From NCBI GenBank assembly GCA_964481705.1, contig CAYZUC010000001.1:1-64000 (forward strand): a stretch of DNA of 64,000 nucleotides, written 5' to 3'. The notes beneath the pieces are model-generated. The model searched no databases, was not told where the DNA came from, and saw nothing but the letters and a program-made list of their open reading frames with translations. Shown here piece after piece: positions 26,394 to 35,488 of this stretch. Within the stretch, counting starts at the first letter, position 1; each line of letters starts with the position of its first letter. The DNA is from CAYZUC01 sp964481705. Lineage in GTDB: Bacteria; Bacillota; Clostridia; Lachnospirales; Lachnospiraceae. The translations under genes were made by a program, and so were the position numbers.

Positions 26394-27548
26394 TCATGAT
26401 CTTTCATGAACTTCACGAATCAGATCAATGATTTTCTGATAACTGTTCTGCTTCGCTCCTGTAATCTTCATGTCATCTCCGGTTATCTGTGCAGAAGCTT
26501 CCTCTGACACTTCCTCGGATGTTCTCTTTGGCGCTATCTCTCCTCGGATGACCCGTTCCATCAAATCTGCCAGCTCCTCTTCGCGAAATGGGTCAAAGTA
26601 ATAAGCATTTTCATAACCGTCCAGTACTTCACGGCTGAAAGGAAGATCCGATGCCAAAATCACGGTATTCATCTGCCTGGCCTCTGCAAGAGGCACCCCA
26701 AAGGTTTCAATATATGATGGAAACACCAGGGTATCCGTACGATATCTGGTAATTACTTCCTCTCGTGGGATACGTCCTCCCCATTCCACATTGTGATTGG
26801 GGTCCTCATAGATTCGTGATGTCACATCGCTCAGACCTTTGAGTGTAAAACGTACATGAAAATCAATAATACCCCTCTGATTAAGCAATGAAACAGCTTT
26901 TAATATACATTCATGATTCTTATATAGTATCTCTCCCGACGGAAAGAAGAACTGATTTTGCCGAAAGGTATCTGTGCTCCGATATGCAGAAAGGTCCTCC
27001 ACCTGAGGAAGGATTCCCGTTATCCTATTCTCCCGGATTCCTGTCTTTTTCCGAACTGCCTCTCTCATCCATTCCGTCTGCACAATCACACGATTCGCCC
27101 GCTTAACGGAGGCATCAATCAATGCCCCTATAAAATACTGATAAACCGCATATTCCCGTTCTTCTTTTTTCAATAAAGAGAACCGTTTTGTCTTCTGGTA
27201 ACCCAGTGGCTGATGTACATACAAAACCTGTGGAACCAAAGCACCATCTTTTCTCCGTATCTTACCAACCGTCAATGTATTCTGCATGGATAGAACTACA
27301 TCCGGACAAAGCTTTTCGATAAATTTGCTGCCGCTGAAAAAATCAAATTTGAGTCGGTTCTTCTGACTTTTCTTTACTTCATCCATCACAATTACGCGGA
27401 TTCTCTCTGTTTCCGAAAGCCATGGACCTCCTACCAGGAAAATCCACCTATTGTCTGTGTCATTATCACGTACATAATGATAGAAGTCTGTTAGAATCGA
27501 TAACGCTCCTGTTTTGCTTGCCGCAATATCATTGACTACAATTACCAT
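26394..27548 (-). CDS. Glycosyltransferase, GT4/GT1-like
   Basis: 384 residues, GT-B fold. N-terminal VIVVNDIAASKTGALSIL with the substrate-side motif; middle VLYVHQPLGYQKTKRF; C-terminal FFFPSGEILYKNHECIL and VFPSYIETFGVPLAEARQMNTVILASDLP, where the E-x7-E like segment marks the donor site. Likely adds one residue to the module B repeat unit. It lies 10 bases after the UDP-HexNAc 2-epimerase gene. Start has GGGGAG six bases upstream. Its stop codon is within a short tandem repeat shared with the polymerase start. Confidence 0.82.
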   Translation of the reverse strand: MVIVVNDIAASKTGALSILTDFYHYVRDNDTDNRWIFLVGGPWLSETERIRVIVMDEVKKSQKNRLKFDFFSGSKFIEKLCPDVVLSMQNTLTVGKIRRKDGALVPQVLYVHQPLGYQKTKRFSLLKKEEREYAVYQYFIGALIDASVKRANRVIVQTEWMREAVRKKTGIRENRITGILPQVEDLSAYRSTDTFRQNQFFFPSGEILYKNHECILKAVSLLNQRGIIDFHVRFTLKGLSDVTSRIYEDPNHNVEWGGRIPREEVITRYRTDTLVFPSYIETFGVPLAEARQMNTVILASDLPFSREVLDGYENAYYFDPFREEELADLMERVIRGEIAPKRTSEEVSEEASAQITGDDMKITGAKQNSYQKIIDLIREVHERS

Positions 27549-27558
27549 GTTCTCCCCA

Positions 27559-28683
27559 CTATTTTAACCAAACGGTTTTATTCACAATCTCGGTATAACT
27601 CTGAATCAGTTTTACTACTTTGACAGAAACATTGGTGTCGGCATAATCCTCCGCCATAACTACTTCCTCACGATTCTCAAACATGGATACCGAAAGCTCC
27701 GTAGCTTGTTCTACATCATTTCCCTTAATACCACCGATGACAACGGTTCCTTTATCCAAAACCTCGGGACGCTCTGTTGAAGTACGAATCAGAACGGCAG
27801 GAAAGTCAAGCATTGCAGATTCTTCTGAAAGTGTACCACTGTCTGACAAAACACAGTAAGCATTCATCTGAAGCTTGTTATAATCTAAAAAGCCAAAGGG
27901 CTTCATGCTCTGTACCAGCGGATGGAACTTGAAGTTTCTCTGTTCGATAAACTTCTTGGAACGTGGATGAGTCGAATAAATAACAGGCATCTGATATTTC
28001 TCTGCAATGTTATTGACCGAATTCATCAAATCCATAAAATTCTCTTCAAGATCAATATTCTCTTCGCGATGTGCTGATAACAGGATATACTTCCTGGACT
28101 CGAGTCCCAGACGTTCCAAAACATCACTCTTTTGGATTTTATCCATATGATCACGCAATACCTCACGCATAGGAGAACCGGTAACAAAAATCGTCTTTCC
28201 ATCGATTCCCTCACTGAGCAGATAACGACGTGAATGCTCCGTATATGGCATATTAATATCCGAGATATGGTCTACAATCTTACGGTTAATCATCTCTGAT
28301 ACATTCCAGTCCCAGCAACGGTTGCCGGCTTCCATATGAAAAATCGGAATCTTCAGTCTCTTTGCTGAGATTGCGGAAAGAGCGGAATTCGTATCGCCCA
28401 GCATTAGAACCGCATCCGGTCGAACCTCCTGCATCAGTTGATAAGACTTTGCTATGATATTACCCATAGTCTCACCAAGGTCTTTTCCTACACTCTCAAG
28501 ATAATAATCGGGTTCCCGTAATTCCAGATCCTCGAAAAAAACCTGGTTCAAGGTATAGTCATAATTCTGCCCGGTATGTACCAGCACGTGGTCAAAATAC
28601 TTGTCACAGCACTTGATAACTGCTGACAGACGTATTATCTCCGGTCTCGTTCCTAAAATAGTCATAAGTTTAAGTTTTTTCAT
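27559..28683 (-). CDS. capG: UDP-N-acetylglucosamine 2-epimerase-like (CapG/WbjD), UDP-L-FucNAc synthesis
   Basis: 374 residues of the WecB/CapG family: LMTILGTRPEIIRLSAVIK, DHVLVHTGQNYD, MLGDTNSALSA, HMEAGNRCWDWNVSEMINRKIVDH, and late SDSGTLSEESAMLDFPAVLIRTSTERPE. Taken alone it could be WecB (UDP-ManNAc). Following a CapF-type and a CapE-type gene in order, it is most likely CapG/WbjD, which epimerises the UDP-L-talo or pneumo intermediate at C2 to yield UDP-N-acetyl-L-fucosamine. Start at 28683 chosen for GGAG five to six bases upstream. Confidence 0.87.
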   Translation of the reverse strand: MKKLKLMTILGTRPEIIRLSAVIKCCDKYFDHVLVHTGQNYDYTLNQVFFEDLELREPDYYLESVGKDLGETMGNIIAKSYQLMQEVRPDAVLMLGDTNSALSAISAKRLKIPIFHMEAGNRCWDWNVSEMINRKIVDHISDINMPYTEHSRRYLLSEGIDGKTIFVTGSPMREVLRDHMDKIQKSDVLERLGLESRKYILLSAHREENIDLEENFMDLMNSVNNIAEKYQMPVIYSTHPRSKKFIEQRNFKFHPLVQSMKPFGFLDYNKLQMNAYCVLSDSGTLSEESAMLDFPAVLIRTSTERPEVLDKGTVVIGGIKGNDVEQATELSVSMFENREEVVMAEDYADTNVSVKVVKLIQSYTEIVNKTVWLK

Positions 28684-28719
28684 TTTCTCTCCATTCCACA
28701 CAAGAATCTGTTTGAAGGT

Positions 28720-29829
28720 TTATACCGGCTCAAAATAGGTGTCGGGATTCTCCGGATCAAAGGCTTCATTTGCCCACATCACAGTAACCATATCGTCTTC
28801 GCCTTCGTTGATAATATTGTGTGTATAACCGGTTGGTATGTCCACGACCTCGAGCTTGTCTCCGGAAACATGATAATCAATAATTTCCTCTGTTCCCATC
28901 TTACGAAAACGAATCAGTCCCTTGCCCTTTACCACCAAGAACTTCTCATTCTTGGAATGATGCCAATGATTCCCTTTTGTAATTCCGGGCTTACTGATGT
29001 TAACGGAAACCTGTCCGTTTGCTTCTGTTCGTAAAAACTCGGTAAAGGAACCTCTCTCATCGGTATTCATCCTAAGTGGATAGGAGAAACCATCCTGTGG
29101 GAGATAACTCAAATACGTACTGTATAATTTCTTTGTAAAAGGATCTGCCATATTAGGTACGGAAAGATTTCCACGACTCTCTTTAAAAGAATAGATCAAA
29201 TCCACAATCTCTCCCAGTGTAATCGTATGCACAATCGGTACTGATTTGTAGCGTTCTCCATTTGCCTTTCCTTCCAGTGCATGAATGAACTCGCGAACCA
29301 CATCATCAATATAAACCAGCTTCATCACGACGCTGCTGTCATTCACCTGAATCGGCAGATCATTGGCAATGTTATTACAAAAGGTCGCCACAGCACTGTT
29401 GTAATTCGGTCTGCACCACTTTCCAAATACATTGGGAAGGCGATATACATATACGGTTACCTTATTCTCGTCTCCATAAGAAAACAGCAAATCCTCCCCG
29501 GCTCTCTTGCTCTTGCCATAAGGATTATCAAGCTCTGCCTGAATGGAAGAGGTAATCAATACAGGAGCTGCATTTTTATGTGATTTTAGCTTTTCCAAAA
29601 GAGTGGAAGTGAATCCAAAATTCCCTTCCATGAATTCTTTTTCCTCCTTTGGACGGTTGACTCCGGCCAAATGAAAGACAAAGTTACAAGATTCTGTATA
29701 TTGTTCCAGTTCTTCTTCGGTAGTATCGACATCACATTCCATTATGTCTTCGTAACCAAGATTTCTTAATTCACAGATCAAATTCTTACCGACAAAGCCC
29801 TTTGCTCCGGTTACCAGTATCTTTTTCAT
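28720..29829 (-). CDS. capF: UDP-2-acetamido-2,6-dideoxy-hexulose reductase/epimerase with cupin domain (CapF/WbjC)
   Basis: 369 residues. N-terminal SDR domain with VTGAKGFVGKNL, FHLAGVNRP and YGKSKRAGE; C-terminal cupin from about residue 245 with the metal site KGNHWHHSKNEKFLVVKG and FDPENPDTYFEPV at the end. This two-domain layout is that of CapF/WbjC, which 3-epimerises and reduces the 4-keto sugar made by CapE. Its start follows the CapE stop by one base. Second enzyme of the UDP-L-FucNAc path. Confidence 0.92.
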   Translation of the reverse strand: MKKILVTGAKGFVGKNLICELRNLGYEDIMECDVDTTEEELEQYTESCNFVFHLAGVNRPKEEKEFMEGNFGFTSTLLEKLKSHKNAAPVLITSSIQAELDNPYGKSKRAGEDLLFSYGDENKVTVYVYRLPNVFGKWCRPNYNSAVATFCNNIANDLPIQVNDSSVVMKLVYIDDVVREFIHALEGKANGERYKSVPIVHTITLGEIVDLIYSFKESRGNLSVPNMADPFTKKLYSTYLSYLPQDGFSYPLRMNTDERGSFTEFLRTEANGQVSVNISKPGITKGNHWHHSKNEKFLVVKGKGLIRFRKMGTEEIIDYHVSGDKLEVVDIPTGYTHNIINEGEDDMVTVMWANEAFDPENPDTYFEPV

Positions 29830-29830
29830 T

Positions 29831-30862
29831 TTATTTGCCCCAGTTTTCAATTTCATCGCGAATGTATTGCAGTTCCAGAAGCTTCTCTTTTACCTGCTCC
29901 ACATTCAGTATTTCTGTGTTATTCGAATTAAATTCCTCTATTTTTGCGTGTTCCTGATTACCCTTACTGAAATACTGGTCGTAATTCAAATCACGGTTAT
30001 CACTGGGAACACGATAGAAATCTCCCTGATCAAATGCACGGGAGCATTCTTCCTTCGTCAGAAGCGTCTCATACATCTTCTCTCCATGCCTGATTCCGAT
30101 TACCTGAATCTCTGCATCAGAATGGAACAATTCCTTTACTGCCTGAGCAAGTACTTCAATGGTACAGGCAGGCGCCTTCTGAACCATAATATCACCGGAG
30201 GATGCATTGTTGAATGCATACAGTACAAGCTCCACCGCCTCCTCCAAGCTCATAATGAAACGGGTCATCTTTGCTTCTGTTACCGTAATTGGCTTTCCTT
30301 CGCGAATCTGTTCGATCCAAAGGGGAATAACCGATCCTCTGGAGCACATTACATTTCCATATCTGGTTCCGCAAATCATGGTGGTGTCTGTGGTACGGCT
30401 CTTAGCCACAAATACTTTCTCCATCATAGCCTTTGAGGTTCCCATCGCATTGACCGGATAAGCTGCTTTATCTGTAGACAGACATATGACCTTCTTTACT
30501 CCTGCCTGAATGGCTGCTGTCAATACATTATCGGTGCCGAGTACATTGGTCTTTACTGCTTCTACCGGAAAGAATTCACAGCTCGGAACCTGCTTTAAGG
30601 CTGCTGCATGAAACACATAATCCACGCCAAACATCGCAGACTGCACACTTTGAAGATCCCTTACATTTCCAATATAGTATTTGATTTTGTCTTGCTGATA
30701 AAGGTGACGCATATCATCCTGCTTCTTTTCATCTCGCGAGAAGATACGTATCTCTTTGATTCCGGTATTCAAAAAACGCTTTAATACAGCATTTCCAAAG
30801 GAGCCGGTACCTCCTGTAATCAATAGTGTTTTTCCTTCAAACATGGATTCCGTATTCTGCAT
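29831..30862 (-). CDS. capE: UDP-GlcNAc 4,6-dehydratase/5-epimerase (CapE/WbjB)
   Basis: 343 residues. LLITGGTGSFGNAVLKRFL, IFSRDEKKQDDMRH, HAAALKQVP, LSTDKAAYPVNAMGTSK where Met-x-x-x-Lys replaces the usual Tyr-x-x-x-Lys as in CapE/FlaA1 enzymes, and IRHGEKMYETLLTKEE. Soluble, first enzyme for UDP-L-FucNAc. Could in principle be PseB (pseudaminic path), but placement immediately before capF and capG favours CapE. Start at 30862 (AGGA six bases upstream) preferred to 30868. Confidence 0.9.
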   Translation of the reverse strand: MQNTESMFEGKTLLITGGTGSFGNAVLKRFLNTGIKEIRIFSRDEKKQDDMRHLYQQDKIKYYIGNVRDLQSVQSAMFGVDYVFHAAALKQVPSCEFFPVEAVKTNVLGTDNVLTAAIQAGVKKVICLSTDKAAYPVNAMGTSKAMMEKVFVAKSRTTDTTMICGTRYGNVMCSRGSVIPLWIEQIREGKPITVTEAKMTRFIMSLEEAVELVLYAFNNASSGDIMVQKAPACTIEVLAQAVKELFHSDAEIQVIGIRHGEKMYETLLTKEECSRAFDQGDFYRVPSDNRDLNYDQYFSKGNQEHAKIEEFNSNNTEILNVEQVKEKLLELQYIRDEIENWGK

Positions 30863-30891
30863 AATCATTCCTACGCTTTCTATAATCTCTA

Positions 30892-32073
30892 TTATTGATG
30901 GTTTTCCAAAATCATAACCGAACGTTCTACATTAAAATAAAAGCTCATATATTTATGTCCATTTCTGCCCATCTGTGGAAGTAGCGCTTTCTTTTGACAG
31001 ATTTCCTTTACCGTATTGACAAAGGCATCTAAGTCATCGGACGGACACCAGAAACCACATTCCGCTTCCTTTGTGACAAGCTCCCTCATATCCGTCACAT
31101 GGTCGGTGACTGCAAAAATCGGCTTGCTTCTTTGCATATAGGATAGAATCCTCGAAGGGTAATTCGGAATGGTGAAATCAGGGCGAAGCATAACTATTCC
31201 AATGTCCTGCTTTTCGAGTTCCTCTTCATACTCTTTTCTGGGAAGTTCCTTTAGATAGCGGGCATTTGTACATGCATGTTCCTTCAGGAAATCCGCCACT
31301 CGAGAAGCTTCTGTTCCACTCCCGATGATGAGAAATTCTGCCCGTTTGTCCTCTTTGAGCCGTTCGATTCCCTGAAGCAGGAAATCGATGTGCTGAGGTT
31401 TTCCAAGATTGCCTCCAAACACAAAGCGAACCGGACGATTTTCATCCACAGGATCGGACATAACAGAATGCTTTTCCCTATCGAGAACGCGTACGGTATT
31501 TGGAAACAGCTCCAAACGTACCTGAAGTCTTGGTGACAGCTGCTGCTTCATATAACGGATATTGGCCTCTGACATACAGCCGATAACATCCGAATTCTCG
31601 TAGAGCTTACTCTCCACGCCACAGAAATATCGATGAAGAAGTGACCCACCCCGCATCATGCCTATATCTACTGCGTTCTGCGGAAAGATATCCTTGAGCA
31701 TAAGATATGTCTTTGCTCTGTAATGACTACGGCACTTACCCACCACGCCCGCTAGCGTAATTGGCGGTGTAGGATAGACGATCATGTCAAAGGAGTCTTT
31801 CCATAAGTGTTTCCTAATCCTGCGCATCATCATCGGTCCCATCAGTACCTGAACAAGTCCCTTTTTGATCTTTCCTGCATGGAATTGGTCCGGTAGTTTC
31901 AAATAGACTACGCGGCAACCGGATTCTTCCTGTATTTTGTTTTCCTCCACAGCCTCCTGCGTACCGGCCAAAACGGTTACTTCATGACCGGACTTCACCA
32001 TTTCCTCGACCAGATCCAAATAAATCGTCGAAGAACGGAAGCTGAACTTTTGAAACAGAAAAAGTATTTTCAT
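30892..32073 (-). CDS. Glycosyltransferase, WbuB-like GT4 (candidate L-FucNAc transferase)
   Basis: 393 residues. KILFLFQKFSFRSSTIYLDLV, VYPTPPITLAGVVGKC and LMLKDIFPQNAVDIG resemble WbuB, an L-FucNAc transferase in some O-antigen loci. C-terminal domain has FVFGGNLGKPQHIDFLLQG and a variant donor region IGIVMLRPDFTIPNYPSRILSYMQRSKPI lacking the usual E-x7-E pattern, as in WbuB types. It lies directly before capE, so L-FucNAc as donor is a sensible guess. The true start (32073) overlaps the HAD gene stop as ATGA. Confidence 0.8.
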   Translation of the reverse strand: MKILFLFQKFSFRSSTIYLDLVEEMVKSGHEVTVLAGTQEAVEENKIQEESGCRVVYLKLPDQFHAGKIKKGLVQVLMGPMMMRRIRKHLWKDSFDMIVYPTPPITLAGVVGKCRSHYRAKTYLMLKDIFPQNAVDIGMMRGGSLLHRYFCGVESKLYENSDVIGCMSEANIRYMKQQLSPRLQVRLELFPNTVRVLDREKHSVMSDPVDENRPVRFVFGGNLGKPQHIDFLLQGIERLKEDKRAEFLIIGSGTEASRVADFLKEHACTNARYLKELPRKEYEEELEKQDIGIVMLRPDFTIPNYPSRILSYMQRSKPIFAVTDHVTDMRELVTKEAECGFWCPSDDLDAFVNTVKEICQKKALLPQMGRNGHKYMSFYFNVERSVMILENHQ

Positions 32074-32741
32074 ATGGATACAACTTCTCCCAGATTTTTT
32101 AGAGGATAATCCTCTTTCCATCCATCTTTGTATAAGTGATTTAAATATACCGCATCTTCCCGGTAAATACGGGCTGTTTTGATTGGAATCGATTTTGAAA
32201 TGATAAAATCCTTTTCCGGATTATCCCCTACATAAAGCATTTCTTCATAGGGAAGCTTCCATTTCTCAGCAAGTATTTCAAAGGCCTTGGTAGAGGGCTT
32301 CCAAAATTCTCTCCCAAGCTCATCGGTCAGGATAATCTCATCAAAAAGAGGTGCCGCATTCACAGCCTCCAGTTTATTCTTTTGTGTAACGACATAACCA
32401 TCGCTGACAATGCCCAGCTTCTTCCCCTGCTCACGCAGCTTCTGCAAGGTGGAAAGGACATCCTCATGAAAAACTATTGTGGGCTTATGTTCTCTATAAA
32501 CAGTAACCAGTTCTTTCACATCCTCCGGCTCATATGTTATATGATAGCTGTCCAGAAGACGATTAAATACATTTTTAGAATCTTCATCAAAAAGTCTTAA
32601 CAGCTTGGGATAGATATCTTCCCAAATATCGGGCAGTATTTCCATTTCTTCGAGATGTTTTGCCACTGCACGAAATCCGCTCCGAATGTACACACGCTCC
32701 GAAATCAACGTGTCATCCAGATCAAAAACAACTGCTCTCAT
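32070..32741 (-). CDS. HAD-family hydrolase
   Basis: 223 residues. Motif I FDLDDTLISERVY with the nucleophile Asp and second Asp, motif II IVSDGY, motif III lysine in FWKPSTKAFE, and motif IV YVGDNPEKDFI. An alpha-helical cap lies between motifs I and II (C1-type). Works as a phosphatase on some small phosphorylated metabolite. It is coupled by ATGA overlap to both the ATP-grasp gene upstream and the GT downstream, so I infer a joint role with the ATP-grasp enzyme in preparing or attaching a substituent on the module B sugar. Substrate unknown. Confidence 0.82.
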   Translation of the reverse strand: MRAVVFDLDDTLISERVYIRSGFRAVAKHLEEMEILPDIWEDIYPKLLRLFDEDSKNVFNRLLDSYHITYEPEDVKELVTVYREHKPTIVFHEDVLSTLQKLREQGKKLGIVSDGYVVTQKNKLEAVNAAPLFDEIILTDELGREFWKPSTKAFEILAEKWKLPYEEMLYVGDNPEKDFIISKSIPIKTARIYREDAVYLNHLYKDGWKEDYPLKNLGEVVSI

Positions 32742-33724
32742 TCTATATTCTCCCGTTTCAGATTTTCATTTAACATGATAGAGCTGTCAAATCGCAAAAA
32801 TGTAACATTGGCACGATAATCGTCACGATACGATAGCTTTTCTCCACAAAGCAGGCGATAAAGATTCTCACAGGAATCGGCTCCAGCCATAATGGACATG
32901 GGAGCTCCTCCGCCAAATCGTGGATTGATTTCGATATACTCAATGCCTCTTCTTGTCTTCATACATTGAACCGTAATATGACCAATCGGCTTCAGCTCCT
33001 GCATCAATCGTGATACATCCTGAATAATCTCGGTATCATGGACGATTTTACCCTTTGCAATCTCTCCGCTTCTGGTAGCAATTCGAATCCTCGGAACCGC
33101 GGTAATCAGCTGGCTGTCAAAGTCCAGAAAAACATCAATCGTGTATTCTGTTCCTTCCATAAATTCCTGTACCATAGGACGATCGATCAGTCCGAGATAG
33201 GTGTCAAGCTCTGCGCGATTGTGAACCTTAAACGCATTGATGCTCGAGCTGCCATCCAATGGCTTGATAAAAAGCGGAAACTCTATATCTCTGCTTTTCA
33301 ATTCTTCTTCCGCCAGCATACGAGGAACCAAAAAATGATGCTGTTCCAGATAATGCTGCGTATTGGTCTTGTCTCTGCATACCCTAATAACATCTGCGTT
33401 AGAAATCAATACCTTTGCTTTTGTATTCTTCTCAATATAATCCTTTTTATCCGATAAAAGCAGTAATTCTGTGTCTATCGTAGGCACGACCAAAGCGATA
33501 GCCTCGCGGTTACAGATATCAATAATGGCATCAATATACTCCATTCCCTCGGAAATGCGTGGTACAATGACAGGCGTATCCGCGAAATAAAGAGCCGGAG
33601 CCAGATCAGAACAATCTGCTGCAACAATTTTGCCGGTGATACCAAGTCTCTTTTTTGCATTTTGAAAACAATTCACAAGCTCTACTCTGCGTCCTGCGCT
33701 CAAAATCAAAATGTTTTTATCCAT
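32738..33724 (-). CDS. ATP-grasp domain protein (carbamoyl-phosphate synthase-like)
   Basis: 328 residues. N-terminal KNILILSAGRRVELVNCF pre-ATP-grasp domain, then ATP-grasp with FPLFIKPLDGSSSINAFKV, a VQEFMEGTEYTIDVFLD lid segment and the metal site YIEINPRFGGGAPMSIMAG. These enzymes make amide or peptide-type bonds through an acyl phosphate. In glycan loci related proteins are thought to attach amino acids or similar groups. Here the gene is sandwiched between the PglC-like transferase and a HAD hydrolase. Start at 33724 (AAAGGG upstream) rather than 33787. Ligase substrates unknown. Confidence 0.82.
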   Translation of the reverse strand: MDKNILILSAGRRVELVNCFQNAKKRLGITGKIVAADCSDLAPALYFADTPVIVPRISEGMEYIDAIIDICNREAIALVVPTIDTELLLLSDKKDYIEKNTKAKVLISNADVIRVCRDKTNTQHYLEQHHFLVPRMLAEEELKSRDIEFPLFIKPLDGSSSINAFKVHNRAELDTYLGLIDRPMVQEFMEGTEYTIDVFLDFDSQLITAVPRIRIATRSGEIAKGKIVHDTEIIQDVSRLMQELKPIGHITVQCMKTRRGIEYIEINPRFGGGAPMSIMAGADSCENLYRLLCGEKLSYRDDYRANVTFLRFDSSIMLNENLKRENIE

Positions 33725-33743
33725 ATCTTTTTCCCTTTCACCC

Positions 33744-34364
33744 TTATTTATCTGGTTTGGTTCCGGTAAAGACCTCCATGGTAGCATGCGTCTCGGAGCT
33801 GATTCCTTCTCTTTTCAAAACACTCATGACCGTCTTCCATAAAATACGCACATCATTACAGAAGGTTATATTTCTGGTGTAAGTGACATCATAAGCAAAC
33901 TTTTCTTCCCAGCTAATAGCATTTCTGCCGTTCACCTGGGCCAGTCCCGTCATCCCCGGTCTCACATCATGTCTATGACGTTGTTCCTCATTATACAATG
34001 GCAGGTACTGTACCAGAAGCGGACGTGGTCCGATAATTGACATATCGCCCTTCAAGATATTGAATAATTCCGGAAGTTCATCCAGACTGGTGCTGCGAAG
34101 CTTCTTACCAAAGGAGGTCAGTCTCACCTCGTCCGGCAGAAGTTCTCCATTTTCATCGCGTTCTTCCGTCATGCTGCGAAATTTATACATTCCAAATATC
34201 TTCCCGTCTTTTCCGGGTCTCTTCTGACGAAACAAGACCGGTTTCCCCAGCTTAATCCGTACCAAAATCGCTGTCACTGCTAATACCGGCGAGAATACGA
34301 TAATCGCTATGAGAGAAAGTAGGAAATCAAAAAAACGTTTTAAGAATTTACGATATATCATCAT
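33744..34364 (-). CDS. Small phosphoglycosyltransferase (PglC/WcaJ C-terminal-like), starts module B repeat unit
   Basis: 206 residues, the minimal monotopic phosphoglycosyltransferase. N-terminal re-entrant helix RFFDFLLSLIAIIVFSPVL, then RQKRPGKDGKIFGMYKFRSM, STSLDELPELFNILKGDMS with the catalytic Asp-Glu dyad near residue 94, and IIGPRPLLVQYLPLY, RHDVRPGMTGLAQVNGRNA. PglC-type members use UDP-diNAcBac or UDP-AATGal. Placement after PglF- and PglE-like genes suggests it uses their 4-amino sugar. Its start overlaps the aminotransferase stop (ATGA). Confidence 0.9.
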   Translation of the reverse strand: MMIYRKFLKRFFDFLLSLIAIIVFSPVLAVTAILVRIKLGKPVLFRQKRPGKDGKIFGMYKFRSMTEERDENGELLPDEVRLTSFGKKLRSTSLDELPELFNILKGDMSIIGPRPLLVQYLPLYNEEQRHRHDVRPGMTGLAQVNGRNAISWEEKFAYDVTYTRNITFCNDVRILWKTVMSVLKREGISSETHATMEVFTGTKPDK

Positions 34365-35488
34365 GCAAATAATCCCTTTATTATGTGAATAATACGTTTC
34401 ATATCTTCATCGGTGTTCTTGATATCAGAAGGAAGACAAACACCACGTTCAAATATCCTTTGCCCTACGGATTTGCCTTCTGCTGCCTGAATGAAGTCAC
34501 AGTCAGCAAAAACAGGCTGCAGGTTCATTGGCTTCCAAATGGGACGGCTCTCTATATTCTGAGCATCCAAGGCGTCCATAATCTGTGTGGGTGTTACTTT
34601 GCAATCCTCATCCAGAGTCATCGAAGATAACCAGAAATTTGGTTTTGAATCCGGAAGATATGGATTCATATGAATCTGAGGAATATCAGCAAATGCATTA
34701 CGATAGGTCTCATATATTTTCTTTTTCAAAGCTATGTGTTCATTCAGATGGAGCATCTGGCCTCGTCCGATACCGGCAACAATATTGGACATACGATAGT
34801 TATAACCGATTTCTTTATGCTCATAATGACGAAATTTCTCTCTTGATTGTGTTGACCAGAAGCGTACCTTTTTCACCTTTTCCTCATCCTTGCAGACAAG
34901 CATACCGCCTCCCGAGGTTGTGATAATCTTATTCCCATTAAATGAGAAAATACCGACATCACCAAAAGTACCTGTCATCTGTCCATGTAAGGTAGCGCCG
35001 AGTGACTCTGCAGCGTCTTCAATAAATGGTACCTGATGTTCTGCACAAATGGCCTTGATCTCGGTAAGCTTAGCTGGTGTTCCATAAAGATTTGCGAGGA
35101 TAACCGCTTTGGCATTCGGATATTTCTCAAATGCAAGCGTCAGCGCCTTTGGATCCATATTCCAAGTCTCTTCTTCACTATCAATAAATACAGGAATCGC
35201 TCCTTCGTACGTGATAGGATTGGCAGTTGCACTAAAGGTAAGTGACGAGCATAAAACAACATCATCCCTTTTTACACCACACAGCTTCAATGCCATATGA
35301 ATAGCCGATGTTCCACTCACCAACGCTGCTGCGTGACCACATCCTGTATACTCCTCCATATCATGTTCAAATCCGTCTACATTCGCTCCAAGTGGCGCCA
35401 CCCAGTTTGTATCAAAAGCTTCCTGTATATATTTTTGCTCCTCTCCATGTATAGTTGGACTACTCAAAAAAATCTTCTTCTCACTCAT
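34361..35488 (-). CDS. UDP-4-amino-sugar aminotransferase (PglE-like, DegT/DnrJ/EryC1 family)
   Basis: 375 residues, PLP-dependent. EKKIFLSSPTIHGEEQKYI at the N-terminus, LVSGTSAIHMALKL, FIEDAAESLGA, and the PLP lysine in FSFNGNKIITTSGGGML; GYNYRMSNI near the active site. Family members aminate the 4-keto sugar from a PglF-type dehydratase. Follows the PglF homologue with an eight-base overlap. The frame stays open upstream to 35638 only as overlap. No acetyltransferase (PglD) follows, so the amine may stay free or receive another group. Confidence 0.88.
   Translation of the reverse strand: MSEKKIFLSSPTIHGEEQKYIQEAFDTNWVAPLGANVDGFEHDMEEYTGCGHAAALVSGTSAIHMALKLCGVKRDDVVLCSSLTFSATANPITYEGAIPVFIDSEEETWNMDPKALTLAFEKYPNAKAVILANLYGTPAKLTEIKAICAEHQVPFIEDAAESLGATLHGQMTGTFGDVGIFSFNGNKIITTSGGGMLVCKDEEKVKKVRFWSTQSREKFRHYEHKEIGYNYRMSNIVAGIGRGQMLHLNEHIALKKKIYETYRNAFADIPQIHMNPYLPDSKPNFWLSSMTLDEDCKVTPTQIMDALDAQNIESRPIWKPMNLQPVFADCDFIQAAEGKSVGQRIFERGVCLPSDIKNTDEDMKRIIHIIKGLFA

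Noticed and set aside
27559..28683. WecB-type UDP-GlcNAc 2-epimerase working with the dehydrogenase at 9545 to make UDP-ManNAcA
   Set aside because: Possible, but the gene follows capE and capF directly, and the dehydrogenase is 17 kb away in another module; CapG is the better call.
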